Source of the DNA: Rhodospirillales bacterium
GTDB taxonomy: Bacteria; Pseudomonadota; Alphaproteobacteria; JAJFIK01
Assembly (NCBI GenBank): GCA_021775005.1
Contig: JAJFIK010000047.1
Location: forward strand, 1-45,887
DNA: 45,887 nucleotides
Reading direction: 5' to 3'
How positions within the stretch are numbered: the stretch's first letter is position 1; every line of letters begins with the position of its first letter. Made by a program: the position numbers and the translations under genes. This document shows positions 8,722 to 18,044 of the stretch, piece after piece. The notes under the pieces were generated by a model. That model did not search any database. It saw only the letters and a program-made list of their open reading frames with translations, and was not told where the DNA came from.

Positions 8722-9333
8722 ATGGGCTTTGTCGATCTGATCATTTTGGGCGTGATGCTGATCTCAGCGCTTTTTGCCTTTGCGCGCGGCTTTGCCCGCG
8801 AGGCTGTTAGCCTGTTTTCCTGGGTCTCCACCGCCGTTGCGGTCTACTACGTCTTTCCCATCGTCAGACCTTATGCCCATGCCTCCATTGGCTCTGGCAT
8901 GGTGGCAGATGCCATCGGCTTGTTTGTGGTCTTTTTCGGCTTCCTGACGCTGCTCTCCTACATCAGCTCCAAGCTGGCAGGCCGCCTTAGAAGTGGCCGC
9001 ACAGGGGCTGTAGATCGCGCCCTGGGCTTTGGCTACGGCCTCTCCCGGGGATTGGTCCTGGTGGCCGGACTTTATTGGGTGTTGGGATTTACTACCTACC
9101 AATCCAGCCAACCTCGATTCTTGGAAAGCGCCAGCCTGATGCCGCTTGTGGATACCACCGCGCGGACCATGGAAGCCTATTTCCCAAGCGAGAGCAGGAC
9201 TTACCAAATGGGACTTGCTCAGGCCCAAGATACCACCTATGTGTCGCCCACCGGCGCTGAGGACGAGGAGGGTTATGCCTCCTCTGAGCGGCGCGCGCTG
9301 GATCAGCTGATCGAAAGCACAAGCGGCGACTAA
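8722..9333 (+). CDS. cvpA: CvpA family membrane protein
   Basis: Inner-membrane protein of the CvpA family, named for colicin V production; its molecular role is still unclear, with links to envelope stress. The 203-residue protein has four predicted membrane segments in the first 140 residues, the typical N-terminus FVDLIILGVMLISALFAFARGFAREAVS split by charged residues, and the GAVDRALGFGYGLSRG motif. The ATG at 8722 is chosen because GGAG lies seven bases upstream; an in-frame GTG at 8704 lacks a site. The last 60 residues are polar. It directly precedes purF, as in many proteobacteria. Confidence 0.92.
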   Translation: MGFVDLIILGVMLISALFAFARGFAREAVSLFSWVSTAVAVYYVFPIVRPYAHASIGSGMVADAIGLFVVFFGFLTLLSYISSKLAGRLRSGRTGAVDRALGFGYGLSRGLVLVAGLYWVLGFTTYQSSQPRFLESASLMPLVDTTARTMEAYFPSESRTYQMGLAQAQDTTYVSPTGAEDEEGYASSERRALDQLIESTSGD

Positions 9334-9336
9334 TTT

Positions 9337-10836
9337 ATGGTTCAAATTATCGGTACCGATAGCGGGGAACGCGAAGACGATTCTCTGGGCACGAATCCGT
9401 TTGATGACGACAAGATGCACGAAGAATGCGGCATCTTCGGCATTTTAGGCACAACGGACGCCGCAGCCTTTACCGCGCTGGGGCTGCACGCGCTTCAGCA
9501 TCGCGGCCAAGAAGCCGCTGGTATCGTTGCCTTTGATGGCAAGCACTTCAATTCCGACAGACGTCTCGGCCTTGTCGGGGACAAGTTCACCCGGCCCGAT
9601 GTGATTGAGCGCCTTCAAGGCGAATCTGCCATCGGCCATGTGCGCTATTCCACCGCCGGCGGCACCGTGGTGCGCAATACCCAGCCCCTTTTTGCCGACC
9701 TAACCGGCGGCGGCATCGCCTTGGCGCATAATGGTAATCTGACCAACGCCAATCAGCTGCGCCGAAAATTGGTCGAAGAAGGTGCCATATTTCAATCCAC
9801 ATCGGACTCAGAGAACATTGTCCACTTGGTTGCACGCAGTCGCGAGCCGCGCATCGTCGGCCGCATCGCGGATGCCTTGCGCCAAGTGGAAGGGGCTTAT
9901 TCCCTTATTTGCCTAACCAACAAGAAGCTCATCGGCATTCGTGACCCCCTTGGGGTGCGCCCGCTGGTCTTAGGCAAACTTGATGGGGCTTACATGCTCG
10001 CGTCTGAGTCCTGTGCGCTGGACATCATCGGCGCTGAATTTGTGCGCGACATCCGCGCCGGAGAGATGATCGTGATCACGCCCGGCGGCATCGAGAGTTT
10101 CGAGCCCTTCCCCAAGACACAGCAGCGCTTCTGCATCTTTGAATATGTCTATTTCTCACGCCCCGACAGCGTGGTGGAAACCCGTTCGGTCTATCAGGTG
10201 CGCAAACAAATCGGCGCAGAACTGGCCAAGGAAGCGCCCATTGACGTGGACCTTGTGGTGCCGGTGCCGGATTCAGGTGTGCCCGGCGCTATTGGCTACG
10301 CTGAACAATCCGGTGTGCCCTTCCAATTGGGTATTATCCGCAACCACTATGTAGGGCGGACCTTCATTGAGCCCTCGGAACAAATTCGCCACTTAGGTGT
10401 GAAGCTGAAACACAATGCCAACCGCGCCCTCTTGAAAGGCAAGCGCGTGGTATTGGTGGACGATTCCATTGTCCGCGGCACCACCTCCGTCAAGATTGTC
10501 GATATGATTCGCGAAGCGGGCGCGAGCGAGGTGCATATGCGCATCGCCAGCCCGCCAACAACAGACTCCTGCTTTTATGGCGTCAACACACCGCAAAAAG
10601 AAAAGCTGCTTGCGGCCCGTATGGATGTGGCCGCCATGTGCAAGCACATTGGCGCGAACAGCCTTGCCTTTGTTTCTATCGATGGTCTTTACCGCGCGGT
10701 GGGCGAAGCGCAACGAAATGGCGATTGCCCGCAATATTGCGATGCCTGTTTCACTGGCACATATCCGATCCCGCGCGTGGACTTCGAGGGCGGCGAAGAT
10801 GATGGCCAGCTCTCCCTATTGACGGAAGTTTCATGA
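9337..10836 (+). CDS. purF: Amidophosphoribosyltransferase
   Basis: First committed step of purine synthesis: glutamine + PRPP to phosphoribosylamine. The 499-residue product has an N-terminal Ntn glutaminase whose nucleophile is C31 in EECGIFGI, so a propeptide of about 30 residues must be removed. A PRPP-binding loop VVLVDDSIVRGTT lies in the C-terminal domain. Four Cys match the Fe4S4 ligands of the Bacillus enzyme: CIFEY, SCFYG, and the pair in CDACF. A later start at 9415 (MHEEC) would shorten the propeptide to four residues but has no clear ribosome site. The stop overlaps the next gene (ATGA). Confidence 0.96.
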   Translation: MVQIIGTDSGEREDDSLGTNPFDDDKMHEECGIFGILGTTDAAAFTALGLHALQHRGQEAAGIVAFDGKHFNSDRRLGLVGDKFTRPDVIERLQGESAIGHVRYSTAGGTVVRNTQPLFADLTGGGIALAHNGNLTNANQLRRKLVEEGAIFQSTSDSENIVHLVARSREPRIVGRIADALRQVEGAYSLICLTNKKLIGIRDPLGVRPLVLGKLDGAYMLASESCALDIIGAEFVRDIRAGEMIVITPGGIESFEPFPKTQQRFCIFEYVYFSRPDSVVETRSVYQVRKQIGAELAKEAPIDVDLVVPVPDSGVPGAIGYAEQSGVPFQLGIIRNHYVGRTFIEPSEQIRHLGVKLKHNANRALLKGKRVVLVDDSIVRGTTSVKIVDMIREAGASEVHMRIASPPTTDSCFYGVNTPQKEKLLAARMDVAAMCKHIGANSLAFVSIDGLYRAVGEAQRNGDCPQYCDACFTGTYPIPRVDFEGGEDDGQLSLLTEVS

Positions 10837-11549
10837 CCACACGATCGCTTGAAGGCCGCGTGGCGCTGGTCACCGGCGCGTCCCGCGGCATTGGCTACTT
10901 CACTGCCATCGCCTTGGCGGAAGCTGGCGCGCATGTCCTTGCCGTTGCGCGCACGGTGGGCGGCCTTGAAGAACTCGACGATGCCATCAAAGCCAAGGGT
11001 GGGCAGGCAACGCTTGTGCCAATGGACTTGCGCGACATGGAGGCCTATGAGCGCCTTGGGGCCAGCATCGGGGAGCGCTGGGGCAAGCTCGACATCCTAT
11101 TGGCTAACGCAGGCGCGCTTGGCACCTTGAGCCCCTTGGGGCATATCAAGCCCAAAGACTGGGCCGAGGTGATGGACGTCAATGTCACCGCGAATTGGCT
11201 CTTGATCCGTGCGCTTGATCCATGGCTTCAGAAATCTGACGCAGGGCGCGCGATCTTCGTGAGCTCTGGCGCGGCAACGAATTTCCGCGCCTATTGGGGC
11301 GCCTATAGCGTCACCAAGGCAGCGCTGAACGCTCTCGCCCATGTCTATGCCGCTGAATGCGACAAGACCAACGTGCGCGTGAATATTGTGAACCCTGGTC
11401 CCATGCGTACCGGCATGCGCGCCAAGGCCTTTCCTGGTGAAGACCCGCAGATGCTGCCGCATCCGCGCGAAATAGCGCCGTTGTTCCTGGAGCTTTCAAG
11501 CCCTGATTGCGCACGCCACAACGAAGTCATTCAATTCCAGACGAAATAG
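10833..11549 (+). CDS. Short-chain dehydrogenase/reductase
   Basis: NAD(P)-dependent oxidoreductase of the classical SDR family; the substrate is unknown. The 238-residue protein has the Rossmann motif TGASRGIG (residues about 14-21), the NAG motif LLANAGAL, catalytic Ser in FVSSGAAT and the YXXXK pair in YSVTK. It overlaps purF by four bases (ATGA), implying translational coupling, and this purF-SDR order is widespread in alphaproteobacteria. It converges on der with a gap of only three bases and no obvious terminator between them. Confidence 0.9.
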   Translation: MTTRSLEGRVALVTGASRGIGYFTAIALAEAGAHVLAVARTVGGLEELDDAIKAKGGQATLVPMDLRDMEAYERLGASIGERWGKLDILLANAGALGTLSPLGHIKPKDWAEVMDVNVTANWLLIRALDPWLQKSDAGRAIFVSSGAATNFRAYWGAYSVTKAALNALAHVYAAECDKTNVRVNIVNPGPMRTGMRAKAFPGEDPQMLPHPREIAPLFLELSSPDCARHNEVIQFQTK

Positions 11550-11552
11550 GCT

Positions 11553-12950
11553 CTAAGTCTTATTCTTTCGCGATTTGGAAAGATGACGCTTGGGGTTTTT
11601 CTTGTCGTCAAAGGGATTTTCGCGCTCGCGCAGATTCAGCCGCAACGGTACTGACGGAATTTCAAACGACTCTCGAAGCCCATTGATCAAATAGCGCACG
11701 TATGACTCAGGCAACTTGTCCGCCCGCTGCGTAAATGCGGCAAAGGTTGGTGGCCTTGAAGTGGTCTGGGTGAGATATTTGATGCGAATGCGGCGGCCGG
11801 CCACTGCGGGCGGCGGGTGACGCTGCACCGCTTCCAGGAGCCACCGATTAAGCGGGCCCGTGGCCACGCGGGTGTTCCACAACTGCTCAACTTCAAACAC
11901 ATGGCGCATCAATCGCTCGATACCCTTACCGCGCTCTGCTGACATGGTGAGGATCGGCACACCGGGCACTTGCGGCAACAACCGCGCAGTCTTTTCCTTA
12001 ATCTCGGCCAGCAATTCTTTCTTGTCTTCAACAAGATCCCACTTGTTGACCGCGAGCACCAGCGCACGCCCTTCCTGGATGACAAGATCTGCCAGTTGCA
12101 GGTCTTGCTTTTCAAAGGCGTTATCGGCGTCCATCATCAACACAACGACCTCGGCAAAGCGGATGGCGCGTAAGGACTCGCCCACAGACAGCTTTTCCAG
12201 CTTTTCGACAACCCGAGAGCGACGGCGCATCCCGGCAGTGTCGAAGAGTTTGATCTTGCGATCTTCCCAGAGCCAATCCACCGCAATGGCATCACGGGTG
12301 ATACCTGCTTCGGGGCCCACCAAAAGGCGGTCTTCACCAAGCATGCGATTGATGAGCGTCGACTTGCCTGCGTTGGGCCGACCGACAATGGCGATGCGCA
12401 AGGGTTTTGTGGGGTCGTATTCTTCTTCGGCGGCAAGGGCGGCGTCAGCGTCTGCTAGCGCGGCAAATGGCTCCAGCGCTCTATAAAGATCGCTCATGCC
12501 TTCGCCATGTTCCGCCGAAATGCCAATAGGATCGCCCAGGCCAAGACTATAGGCTTCCGCAATGCCCGCATCGGCGACACGGCTTTCGGCCTTGTTGGCT
12601 ATGAGCAATACCGGTCGCCCGGATTTGCGCAGCATGTCGGCAAAATATTGATCGATCGGGGTGACGCCAGCGCGGGCATCAATGAGAAAAAGATTTACAT
12701 CCGCTTCGGCAATGGCCATTTCTGTTTGCTGCTGCATGCGGCCTTCAAGGCTCGCATCGTCCGCATCCTCAAGGCCTGCAGTGTCAATGACGCGAAATTT
12801 CAGATCCCCAAGCTTGCCATCGCCTTCGCGGCGGTCGCGGGTCACGCCGGGCGTATCATCAACCAGCGCAACGCGCTGCCCGACTAGCCGATTGAAAAGA
12901 GTGGATTTACCGACGTTAGGTCGGCCTATTACCGAAACAGTGAGGGCCAT
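11553..12950 (-). CDS. der: Ribosome-associated GTPase Der (EngA)
   Basis: Tandem GTPase required for 50S subunit maturation. The 465-residue protein has two G domains: [10 protein letters not shown] with DTPGVTRD and NKAES in the first half, and [10 protein letters not shown] with DTAGMRRRS and NKWDL in the second. A KH-like domain follows (about residues 350-440), then a basic tail ([15 protein letters not shown]). The ATG at 12950 is preceded by GGGTGG; an in-frame GTG at 12959 is less likely. Its first 22 bases overlap the end of bamB, so the two are probably translated together. Confidence 0.96.
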   Translation of the reverse strand: MALTVSVIGRPNVGKSTLFNRLVGQRVALVDDTPGVTRDRREGDGKLGDLKFRVIDTAGLEDADDASLEGRMQQQTEMAIAEADVNLFLIDARAGVTPIDQYFADMLRKSGRPVLLIANKAESRVADAGIAEAYSLGLGDPIGISAEHGEGMSDLYRALEPFAALADADAALAAEEEYDPTKPLRIAIVGRPNAGKSTLINRMLGEDRLLVGPEAGITRDAIAVDWLWEDRKIKLFDTAGMRRRSRVVEKLEKLSVGESLRAIRFAEVVVLMMDADNAFEKQDLQLADLVIQEGRALVLAVNKWDLVEDKKELLAEIKEKTARLLPQVPGVPILTMSAERGKGIERLMRHVFEVEQLWNTRVATGPLNRWLLEAVQRHPPPAVAGRRIRIKYLTQTTSRPPTFAAFTQRADKLPESYVRYLINGLRESFEIPSVPLRLNLRERENPFDDKKNPKRHLSKSRKNKT

Positions 12951-14419
12951 CGGAACCACCCCCGATCATCCCCATCATCGCCTTCCGCATCATCCTGGCT
13001 GCTGCTGCTTGCACTAGCCTGATTCCGCGGTTGTCCGCTCGCCGCTGCTGAGCGATTGAAAACCTCGCGTCCTTGATAGGCCATGATGTCGCCATCGGCA
13101 GTGTAAATGTAGAGCGTGTTGTTGGCCACAATAGGCGGCAGGGTTACGTCATCCCCCAGGCGCGTTTCATCGCGGATCTCGCCAGTGAAGGGCGAGAGTT
13201 CAAACAAGTGCCCCCTCGATGAAATCACCAGAAGACGTTCGCTGACCAATACAGGGCCGACATACTGCACTTCGTTGCGCTCGTTCCGTCCCTCGTATTG
13301 ATCAAGTTGTGTGATCCAACGAATGCGGCCATCACGGGCGGAAAGGCAAATTACTTCGGCATCAACCGTCACCACGTAGATATAGCTGCCCACCACCCAA
13401 GGGGTTTGCATGCTCGCGATATTCGCCGTCCAAATTCGCTCACCAGTGCGCAGGTCGATGGCCACAAAGCGGCCCGAGTGGGATACCGCATAGACGCGGC
13501 CCCCATGAATCACAGGCCGCGCGGCAATGGCATTGATATTTGCCAACGGCGTGAATGTCCCCGTGCGGGTCAATTGATCCGACCAGGTCACATTGCCGGT
13601 CTGAATGCGCACCGCATCAAGCTCACCTGAGGTAAAGGGCGCAATGACAATATCTGAATTGGCCGCGGGGCTGGTTGCCGCCAGTAACCCGGCACTTTCT
13701 GTAAAGGCGCGGTGATTCCATAGAACCGTTCCATCATTGACGTCGATGGCAAGAAGTTGGTTATCCGTTGTCGTAATAAAGGCCCGGCCGCTCACCACCG
13801 TTGGCGCGGTTCGAATGGGAACCCCAACGTTCCGCGTCCAAAGAAGCGTGCCATCGGTTTCGGAGAGTGCATGCACTTGCCCGTAGCCCGTTGTAACCAC
13901 AACGCGGTCACCCGCGTGAGCAATACCACCGCCAAATCCGACCGTGCGGTTTTCGCCGCGAGGGACCAGGCGTTGACGCCAAATGCGATCACCGTTTGCC
14001 ACATCAATCGCGCGCACCGTCGACTCTGAATCGAGCGCGAAGATCATGCCATTCGCAATCACTGGAACAGCTGTCATGCGGGTACTTCTACGATTACCTG
14101 TCCCGCCATTGGCACGCCAAATGCGGCGCAGCTCGCCGCCTTCCACCTGCAAATGCTGCATGGCATTGGAGGGTGCGCCACCAGGCTGCGGCCATTGAAT
14201 GTTTTCATAGGCGCGCGGTAGATTGACGGGTGTATTCGCAAGCCTTGGGTCAGCCTGAAGAATATTCTCAAGCGTCAAAACCGCAATTGCGTCGTCGCTG
14301 ATCTCTTCGTCATGGTCTGTACCGAGATATTTCTGCACTGTCTGACAGGCGGAAAGGCTGATTGCTGCGGCAATAATAATCGCGGTGGCCCGAAGGCTGT
14401 GACGGTTACGAACATGCAT
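12929..14419 (-). CDS. bamB: Outer membrane assembly lipoprotein BamB (PQQ-like beta-propeller)
   Basis: Lipoprotein of the BAM complex that inserts outer-membrane proteins. The 496-residue product has a signal peptide with lipobox LSAC near residue 24 and a series of PQQ-type propeller blades ([50 protein letters not shown]). It ends in a Ser/Asp-rich low-complexity tail. The ATG at 14419 is chosen (AAGAGA upstream); an in-frame TTG at 14455 would add 12 residues before the signal peptide and overlap the yfgM stop. The neighbours yfgM and der are the classical partners of bamB. Confidence 0.93.
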   Translation of the reverse strand: MHVRNRHSLRATAIIIAAAISLSACQTVQKYLGTDHDEEISDDAIAVLTLENILQADPRLANTPVNLPRAYENIQWPQPGGAPSNAMQHLQVEGGELRRIWRANGGTGNRRSTRMTAVPVIANGMIFALDSESTVRAIDVANGDRIWRQRLVPRGENRTVGFGGGIAHAGDRVVVTTGYGQVHALSETDGTLLWTRNVGVPIRTAPTVVSGRAFITTTDNQLLAIDVNDGTVLWNHRAFTESAGLLAATSPAANSDIVIAPFTSGELDAVRIQTGNVTWSDQLTRTGTFTPLANINAIAARPVIHGGRVYAVSHSGRFVAIDLRTGERIWTANIASMQTPWVVGSYIYVVTVDAEVICLSARDGRIRWITQLDQYEGRNERNEVQYVGPVLVSERLLVISSRGHLFELSPFTGEIRDETRLGDDVTLPPIVANNTLYIYTADGDIMAYQGREVFNRSAAASGQPRNQASASSSSQDDAEGDDGDDRGWFRWPSLFR

Positions 14420-14451
14420 CGGCGTTCTCTTTTCAAAATGCAAAAAAGGGG

Positions 14452-15126
14452 TCAATCCCCAGATGGTTCGGGCGTCGCCCCACGCGCCACATTTAAAAGT
14501 TCGTCGGCTCTGCGCACAATCCCCGTTGGCGCGGAACTGTCGTCGGTTATCTGGCTAAGGTGTTCGATCGCCAGCTCATGTTCCCCCGATTGAAGGGCGG
14601 CAAACCCCAGCAGCTCTCGTGCATGATAGCGCCAAGAGCTGTTACTATCGGCAACGGGTTCAAGGCGCGTCGCCAATTCGGCGTAGCGCATATTACCCAT
14701 ACCTAAAAGTGTGTACCCGCCATAGATACGCGCAAGATTGCGGTAGGTGTCTTCAAATTCTTCGTTTGCGGCGATGCCATCATAGGTCGCCAGCGCCCCG
14801 GCTAAATCGCCAAGCTCGCGCTGGGTCACGGCAACTTGAAACCCTGCAAGCAAGCGATAACCCGATGGGCCATCTGCCGCGAGGGCGGAAAATGTTTCAA
14901 GCGCGCTTTGCTGGTTCCCATTATCGAACGCTTCAATGCCCGCGATCAATTGCTCTCCGGCGCGGCCCTGGACCGCGAGGCGTTGGTTCTGCCAAAGGTT
15001 ATACCCGCCGTAAATGCCCACAAGCAAAACTGCGGCAATGGCCAAAAACGGGCCATAGCGGCGGACGATGGCTTCCACTTCTTGACTGCGGACGTCTTCA
15101 TCGACTTCGCGAAAAATGTCACTCAA
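14452..15126 (-). CDS. YfgM-like TPR membrane protein
   Basis: Predicted single-pass inner-membrane protein with a periplasmic tetratricopeptide-like domain, similar in layout to YfgM, the ancillary SecYEG subunit that links the translocon with periplasmic chaperones. The 224-residue protein begins MSDIFREVDEDVRSQEVEAI, has one membrane helix at about residues 25-43 (FLAIAAVLLVGIYGGYNLW), then TPR-like helical repeats. Its position before bamB supports the assignment; sequence similarity to E. coli YfgM is expected to be low. Confidence 0.8.
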   Translation of the reverse strand: MSDIFREVDEDVRSQEVEAIVRRYGPFLAIAAVLLVGIYGGYNLWQNQRLAVQGRAGEQLIAGIEAFDNGNQQSALETFSALAADGPSGYRLLAGFQVAVTQRELGDLAGALATYDGIAANEEFEDTYRNLARIYGGYTLLGMGNMRYAELATRLEPVADSNSSWRYHARELLGFAALQSGEHELAIEHLSQITDDSSAPTGIVRRADELLNVARGATPEPSGD

Positions 15127-15244
15127 GGTCGTCGGCTCCCAATGGGGTCAAAGGCTTTGCCGGGGGCGGCAGCGGGAAAGCGCCGTACCCTAACGCTCAC
15201 GTGGCTCGCTTTCAAACAGGAAGGCGGGGCAAATGCAAGGCAAA

Positions 15245-16090
15245 TCAAGCGTTTTTCTTGAGAGGCGGCGGCTCATCCTTGAGGCTGTAGGTGTGCTCTA
15301 GGGCTGGAAACGCCCGCGCTTTCACATCGGCGGCATAGCTGCCCACGGCATCGTGGATAATGCCGCGCAAATCTGCGTATTTCTTGACGAAACTCGGCAC
15401 CCGGCCGGTAAGCCCCAAAAGATCATCTGTGACCAGGATTTGGCCATCACATTGGGCTGAAGCACCAATGCCAATGGTGGGGATCTCTATCAATTTGGTG
15501 ATTTTGGCCGCGAGGGGCTCGGCCATGCCTTCCAGCACAATGGAAAACGCACCTGCGTTCGTGACCGCGATGGCATCCGCCTCGACCCGCGCCCATTCCG
15601 ATTTGACCCGGCCTGAGGTTTTATAGCCGCCCATGGCGTGGACCGCTTGCGGTGTAAGGCCGATATGAGCCATGACAGGGATACCGCGCTTCACCATGAA
15701 TTCAATCGTGGCGGCCATGTGCGTGCCGCCTTCAAGCTTTACCGCCGTGCAGCCCGTTTCCTGCATCACGCGCGATGCATTGCGGTAGGCAATTTCCGGC
15801 GATTCCTCATAACTGCCAAAAGGCATGTCGACAACAATGCAAGCGCGCTGCGAACCGCGCAGCACCGCTTGGGCATGCAGGATCATCATATCGAGGGTGA
15901 CGGGAACCGTGTTGTCAAAGCCGTGCACGACCATACCAACGCTGTCCCCAATGAGAATGAGGTCGGAAACCTCGTCCACAAGCTCAGCGATGGGTGTTGT
16001 GTAGGCGGTTAAACAGACCAGTGGATCTTTACCCTTCTGGGCACGGATTTTTGTCACGGTCTTGCGGCGAATGGGGGTCTGAGCCGACAT
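15245..16090 (-). CDS. panB: 3-methyl-2-oxobutanoate hydroxymethyltransferase
   Basis: First step of pantothenate synthesis: methylene-THF + ketoisovalerate to ketopantoate. The 281-residue barrel protein has the family motifs [12 protein letters not shown] (metal ligand Asp), VDMPFGSYE (second Asp), VKLEGG, and AHIGLTPQ. Its length fits. AAGGAGG lies ideally before the ATG. panC is not adjacent here. The 118-base gap to yfgM shows nothing I can name. Confidence 0.96.
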   Translation of the reverse strand: MSAQTPIRRKTVTKIRAQKGKDPLVCLTAYTTPIAELVDEVSDLILIGDSVGMVVHGFDNTVPVTLDMMILHAQAVLRGSQRACIVVDMPFGSYEESPEIAYRNASRVMQETGCTAVKLEGGTHMAATIEFMVKRGIPVMAHIGLTPQAVHAMGGYKTSGRVKSEWARVEADAIAVTNAGAFSIVLEGMAEPLAAKITKLIEIPTIGIGASAQCDGQILVTDDLLGLTGRVPSFVKKYADLRGIIHDAVGSYAADVKARAFPALEHTYSLKDEPPPLKKNA

Positions 16091-16192
16091 GGGGCCCTCC
16101 TTGGAAAGCAGCGACGTTGTGCTCTCGCGTCAAGAGTGGCGCGGACCCTACCCCATGCGATGGTGCAGCGCAAACAAATGACGTCAAATGAG

Positions 16193-16933
16193 CTAGCGCG
16201 CGCCCATTTCAGCGAGTTTTTCCTGAATGCGCGGCTCTTGCGGTGCCAGCGCGACCGCCCGTTCATAGCTCAAAGAGGCTTCCCGCAAATTGCCACCCAT
16301 CTCGTAGGCGAGGCCGCGATAGAAATGCGTCTCCCAATATTGCGGGCCGAACTGCACAGCCAGGTCCGCATCTTCAGCGGCCGCGGCCTGATCGCCGAGT
16401 TGCATCAGAACAAAAGCCCGGCTGGCCAACGCGATGGGGTCCAGCGGTTCGATATCAATCGCATCATCGCAGTCAAGGCGCGCAAGCTCAAAGTGTTCCT
16501 GAATAGCGTAGACCCAACACCGGTTGGTAAGGGCAACGGCATTGTCGCCGCGCAAAATGATCGCCTGATTGAGATCCATAAGCGCGCGCTCATAGAGCTC
16601 CAATTCAATGAGCGCGGCACCCCGATTTGAAAGCGTGACGGAGTCGTCGGGTTGCAATTCAAGCGCGACATCATAATCGGTAACAGCGCGGTCAAATTGC
16701 CCAAGATCAAAAAATGAATTGCCGCGATTTGAATATGTGATGGCAAGATTGGCTTGATCCAGACCGGGGGTATCAATGGCCTCAGAGCACAGCACTATGC
16801 CGCCGGCCGGACTATCCCCGGCCTGGTAACAGGCCTCCGCCTCGCTGGTCCATTCCGCCTTCGCAGGTGCAGCATATAATGCCGCAAGGACGGCCAGGAC
16901 CGCGAATCGCCAATTTTTCCACATCCGCGTCAT
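16193..16933 (-). CDS. Exported TPR-repeat protein of unknown function
   Basis: The 246-residue product has a cleavable signal peptide (hydrophobic core FAVLAVLAALYAA, likely cut after AKA) and four or five tetratricopeptide repeats (for example LAITYSNRGNSFFDLGQFDRAVTDYD, given here only as a landmark for the second repeat's start at LAITYSNRG). TPR arrays mediate protein contacts, so a periplasmic scaffold is likely. The ATG at 16933 is used; the TTG at 16954 has no site, and ATG 16924 is also possible. It lies upstream of panB in the same direction with a 102-base gap. Confidence 0.82.
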   Translation of the reverse strand: MTRMWKNWRFAVLAVLAALYAAPAKAEWTSEAEACYQAGDSPAGGIVLCSEAIDTPGLDQANLAITYSNRGNSFFDLGQFDRAVTDYDVALELQPDDSVTLSNRGAALIELELYERALMDLNQAIILRGDNAVALTNRCWVYAIQEHFELARLDCDDAIDIEPLDPIALASRAFVLMQLGDQAAAAEDADLAVQFGPQYWETHFYRGLAYEMGGNLREASLSYERAVALAPQEPRIQEKLAEMGAR

Positions 16934-17115
16934 CAGACGTCTATGGAGCCTCAAAAATGGCCCCTAAGTCAATGAATCAACGAATAGACCACAACTGAGG
17001 TTCCAGGCCTTCCCGGGCATGTGGGGACCTTCTCACTTAAGGCGAATCGGTGAGGCCAATTGATTCGCATAAAGATGATTCCCAGACGGATGGCGTGTTA
17101 GGCAAGGAATCGTTG

Positions 17116-17195
17116 ACCCTCCCCAGAATCGGGGCCTACGAGTCAGGCGACGCTTCGGTCTGACCCCGTAGTGTCTTCCCGAGGAACCCTCCCCA
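17116..17195 (+). repeat. Direct repeat ACCCTCCCCA (two copies)
   Basis: ACCCTCCCCA occurs at 17116-17125 and at 17186-17195, the second inside the loop of hairpin 2 of the RNA candidate. As RNA the motif contains CCUCC-like sequence complementary to ribosome binding sites, a feature of some alphaproteobacterial sRNAs. Confidence 0.6.
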
Positions 17196-17213
17196 AAAGG
17201 TTCCACACCCCCC

Positions 17214-17249
17214 TGCCCCTGCGGTTCCCGCCGCAGGGGCATCTTATTT
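17214..17249 (+). terminator. Terminator-like hairpin at the end of the RNA candidate
   Basis: TGCCCCTGCGG and CCGCAGGGGCA form an 11-bp perfect stem around loop TTCCCG, followed by the imperfect T-rich TCTTATTT. A T-tract exists only on the + strand side, so it would end a + strand transcript, not vapC. It abuts the vapC stop codon. Confidence 0.6.
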
Positions 17250-17662
17250 CAGGAAGCTGCATCTTTGGCCGTGACGTGCCCCGTCGCTGCGTACTTAAGA
17301 ATGCCTTTGTCGGCGGTTAGCATGATCGCCTTGTGATGCCGCGCTGTGGCGACAATCATTCTGTCAGCCGGGTCATTGTTGAGCCCATTGGGAAGCCTCA
17401 CACTTTCAACCGCAATGGCTGGTAACAGCGGGGCAATGCTTATGCCGGGAAGGTCCAACGCTTCTTCGATCCAATTGCCGACGTTATGCGCCAAGGCGAG
17501 CCGCCCCTTCTCGACTAACATTGCAATTTCCCAAGGTGTGATGGCCGCGATTAGAATTTCGTCGGCGCGACCTTTGCGTTCAATTGAGCGCCGCGAATTT
17601 GAGCCAATACGATCATCGCCTTCCATGAGCCAGATGAGCACGTGGGTATCCAGAACAATCAC
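17249..17662 (-). CDS. vapC: VapC-type PIN-domain toxin
   Basis: Predicted Mg-dependent ribonuclease toxin. The 137-residue PIN protein has the acidic residues expected for the active site: D5 in LDTHVLIWL, E45 in PWEIAMLVEKG, D100 in NNDPADRMIVATA and D118 in LTADKG. The start is taken as GTG at 17662, which overlaps the antitoxin stop as GTGA and gives the usual MIVLDTH beginning; a GTG at 17677 would add five residues. All catalytic positions are intact, so the toxin should be active. It is co-transcribed with the upstream antitoxin. Confidence 0.92.
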   Translation of the reverse strand: MIVLDTHVLIWLMEGDDRIGSNSRRSIERKGRADEILIAAITPWEIAMLVEKGRLALAHNVGNWIEEALDLPGISIAPLLPAIAVESVRLPNGLNNDPADRMIVATARHHKAIMLTADKGILKYAATGHVTAKDAAS

Positions 17663-17904
17663 TGACCGGCCGACCACTCATCAGGTTCGGTGGCGGGATC
17701 AAACGGTTTGTCATATCGAAGCACGGAGCCTTTCAACGCCCCAAACAAGCCCTTGAATTTCGCCGAAATGGGAACCGGGCCAAGCACCGCCACAGGCGTT
17801 CCCCGTTTGGTAATCGTAATGGATTGACCCGTCCGCTCAATGGCCACCACGAGCTTCAGGCATTCAGCTTGAAATTCAGACGCGCCAATGTGTTTCGCAG
17901 TCAT
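17659..17904 (-). CDS. vapB: Phd/YefM-family antitoxin (VapB)
   Basis: 81-residue antitoxin of the Phd/YefM fold. The N-terminal half (IGASEFQAECLKLVVAIERTGQSITITKRG) binds DNA and the C-terminal part neutralises the toxin; the segment TPVAVLGPVP is typical. The ATG at 17904 has GGAGG six bases upstream, whereas the ATG at 17916 overlaps that site. The gene overlaps vapC by four bases and lies behind a promoter with an inverted repeat, so autoregulation is likely. Confidence 0.9.
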   Translation of the reverse strand: MTAKHIGASEFQAECLKLVVAIERTGQSITITKRGTPVAVLGPVPISAKFKGLFGALKGSVLRYDKPFDPATEPDEWSAGQ

Positions 17905-17917
17905 TCGATCCTCCATT

Positions 17918-17958
17918 ATATGTACGTATTATATATACATATTACCAACCATAGTCAA
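17918..17958 (-). promoter_or_regulatory. vapBC promoter with inverted-repeat operator
   Basis: On the - strand, TTGACT (17958-17953) precedes TATATAAT (17935-17928), giving 17 bases to TATATA or 19 to TATAAT. The perfect inverted repeat ATATGTA-N11-TACATAT (17918-17942) covers the -10 region, where the antitoxin or the VapBC complex would be expected to bind. The stretch is very AT-rich compared with its surroundings. Nothing further was recognised in 17959-18044. Confidence 0.65.
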
Positions 17959-18044
17959 GGCCCAATGCTGGCCCCGTCCAGTGGCTCCTAATGGTTCCTG
18001 GTGGGCATAACGTGATGTCTTAGAATCCGCGCCGGCGATTCGAG

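Larger units (their letters stand above)
17069..17250 (+). ncRNA. Candidate structured small RNA (three hairpins, unassigned family)
   Basis: The 315-base gap 16934-17248 has no convincing protein gene but shows ordered structure on the + strand. Hairpin 1 (17129-17182): TCGGG/CCCGA, CTACG/CGTAG and GTCAG/CTGAC stacked with small internal loops. Hairpin 2 (17183-17204): GGAACC/GGTTCC with loop CTCCCCAAAA. Hairpin 3 (17214-17241): an 11-bp perfect stem followed by TCTTATTT. ATAAAGATG at 17069 can pair with CATCTTAT at 17240, which would give a long closed rod with a side hairpin, a layout reminiscent of 6S RNA. Alternatively, it is a trans-acting sRNA with two C-rich ACCCTCCCCA motifs. No promoter was identified; strand and boundaries are inferred. 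Confidence 0.45.

Noticed and set aside
14619-15290. 223-codon + strand ORF opposite yfgM
   Set aside because: Antisense frame without domain motifs or ribosome site; the - strand gene fits its conserved neighbourhood.
17033-17242. 69-codon ORF on the - strand in the panB-vapC gap
   Set aside because: Arg/Gly/Pro-rich with no ribosome site and no domain-like pattern; it overlaps the structured RNA candidate and is better explained by it.
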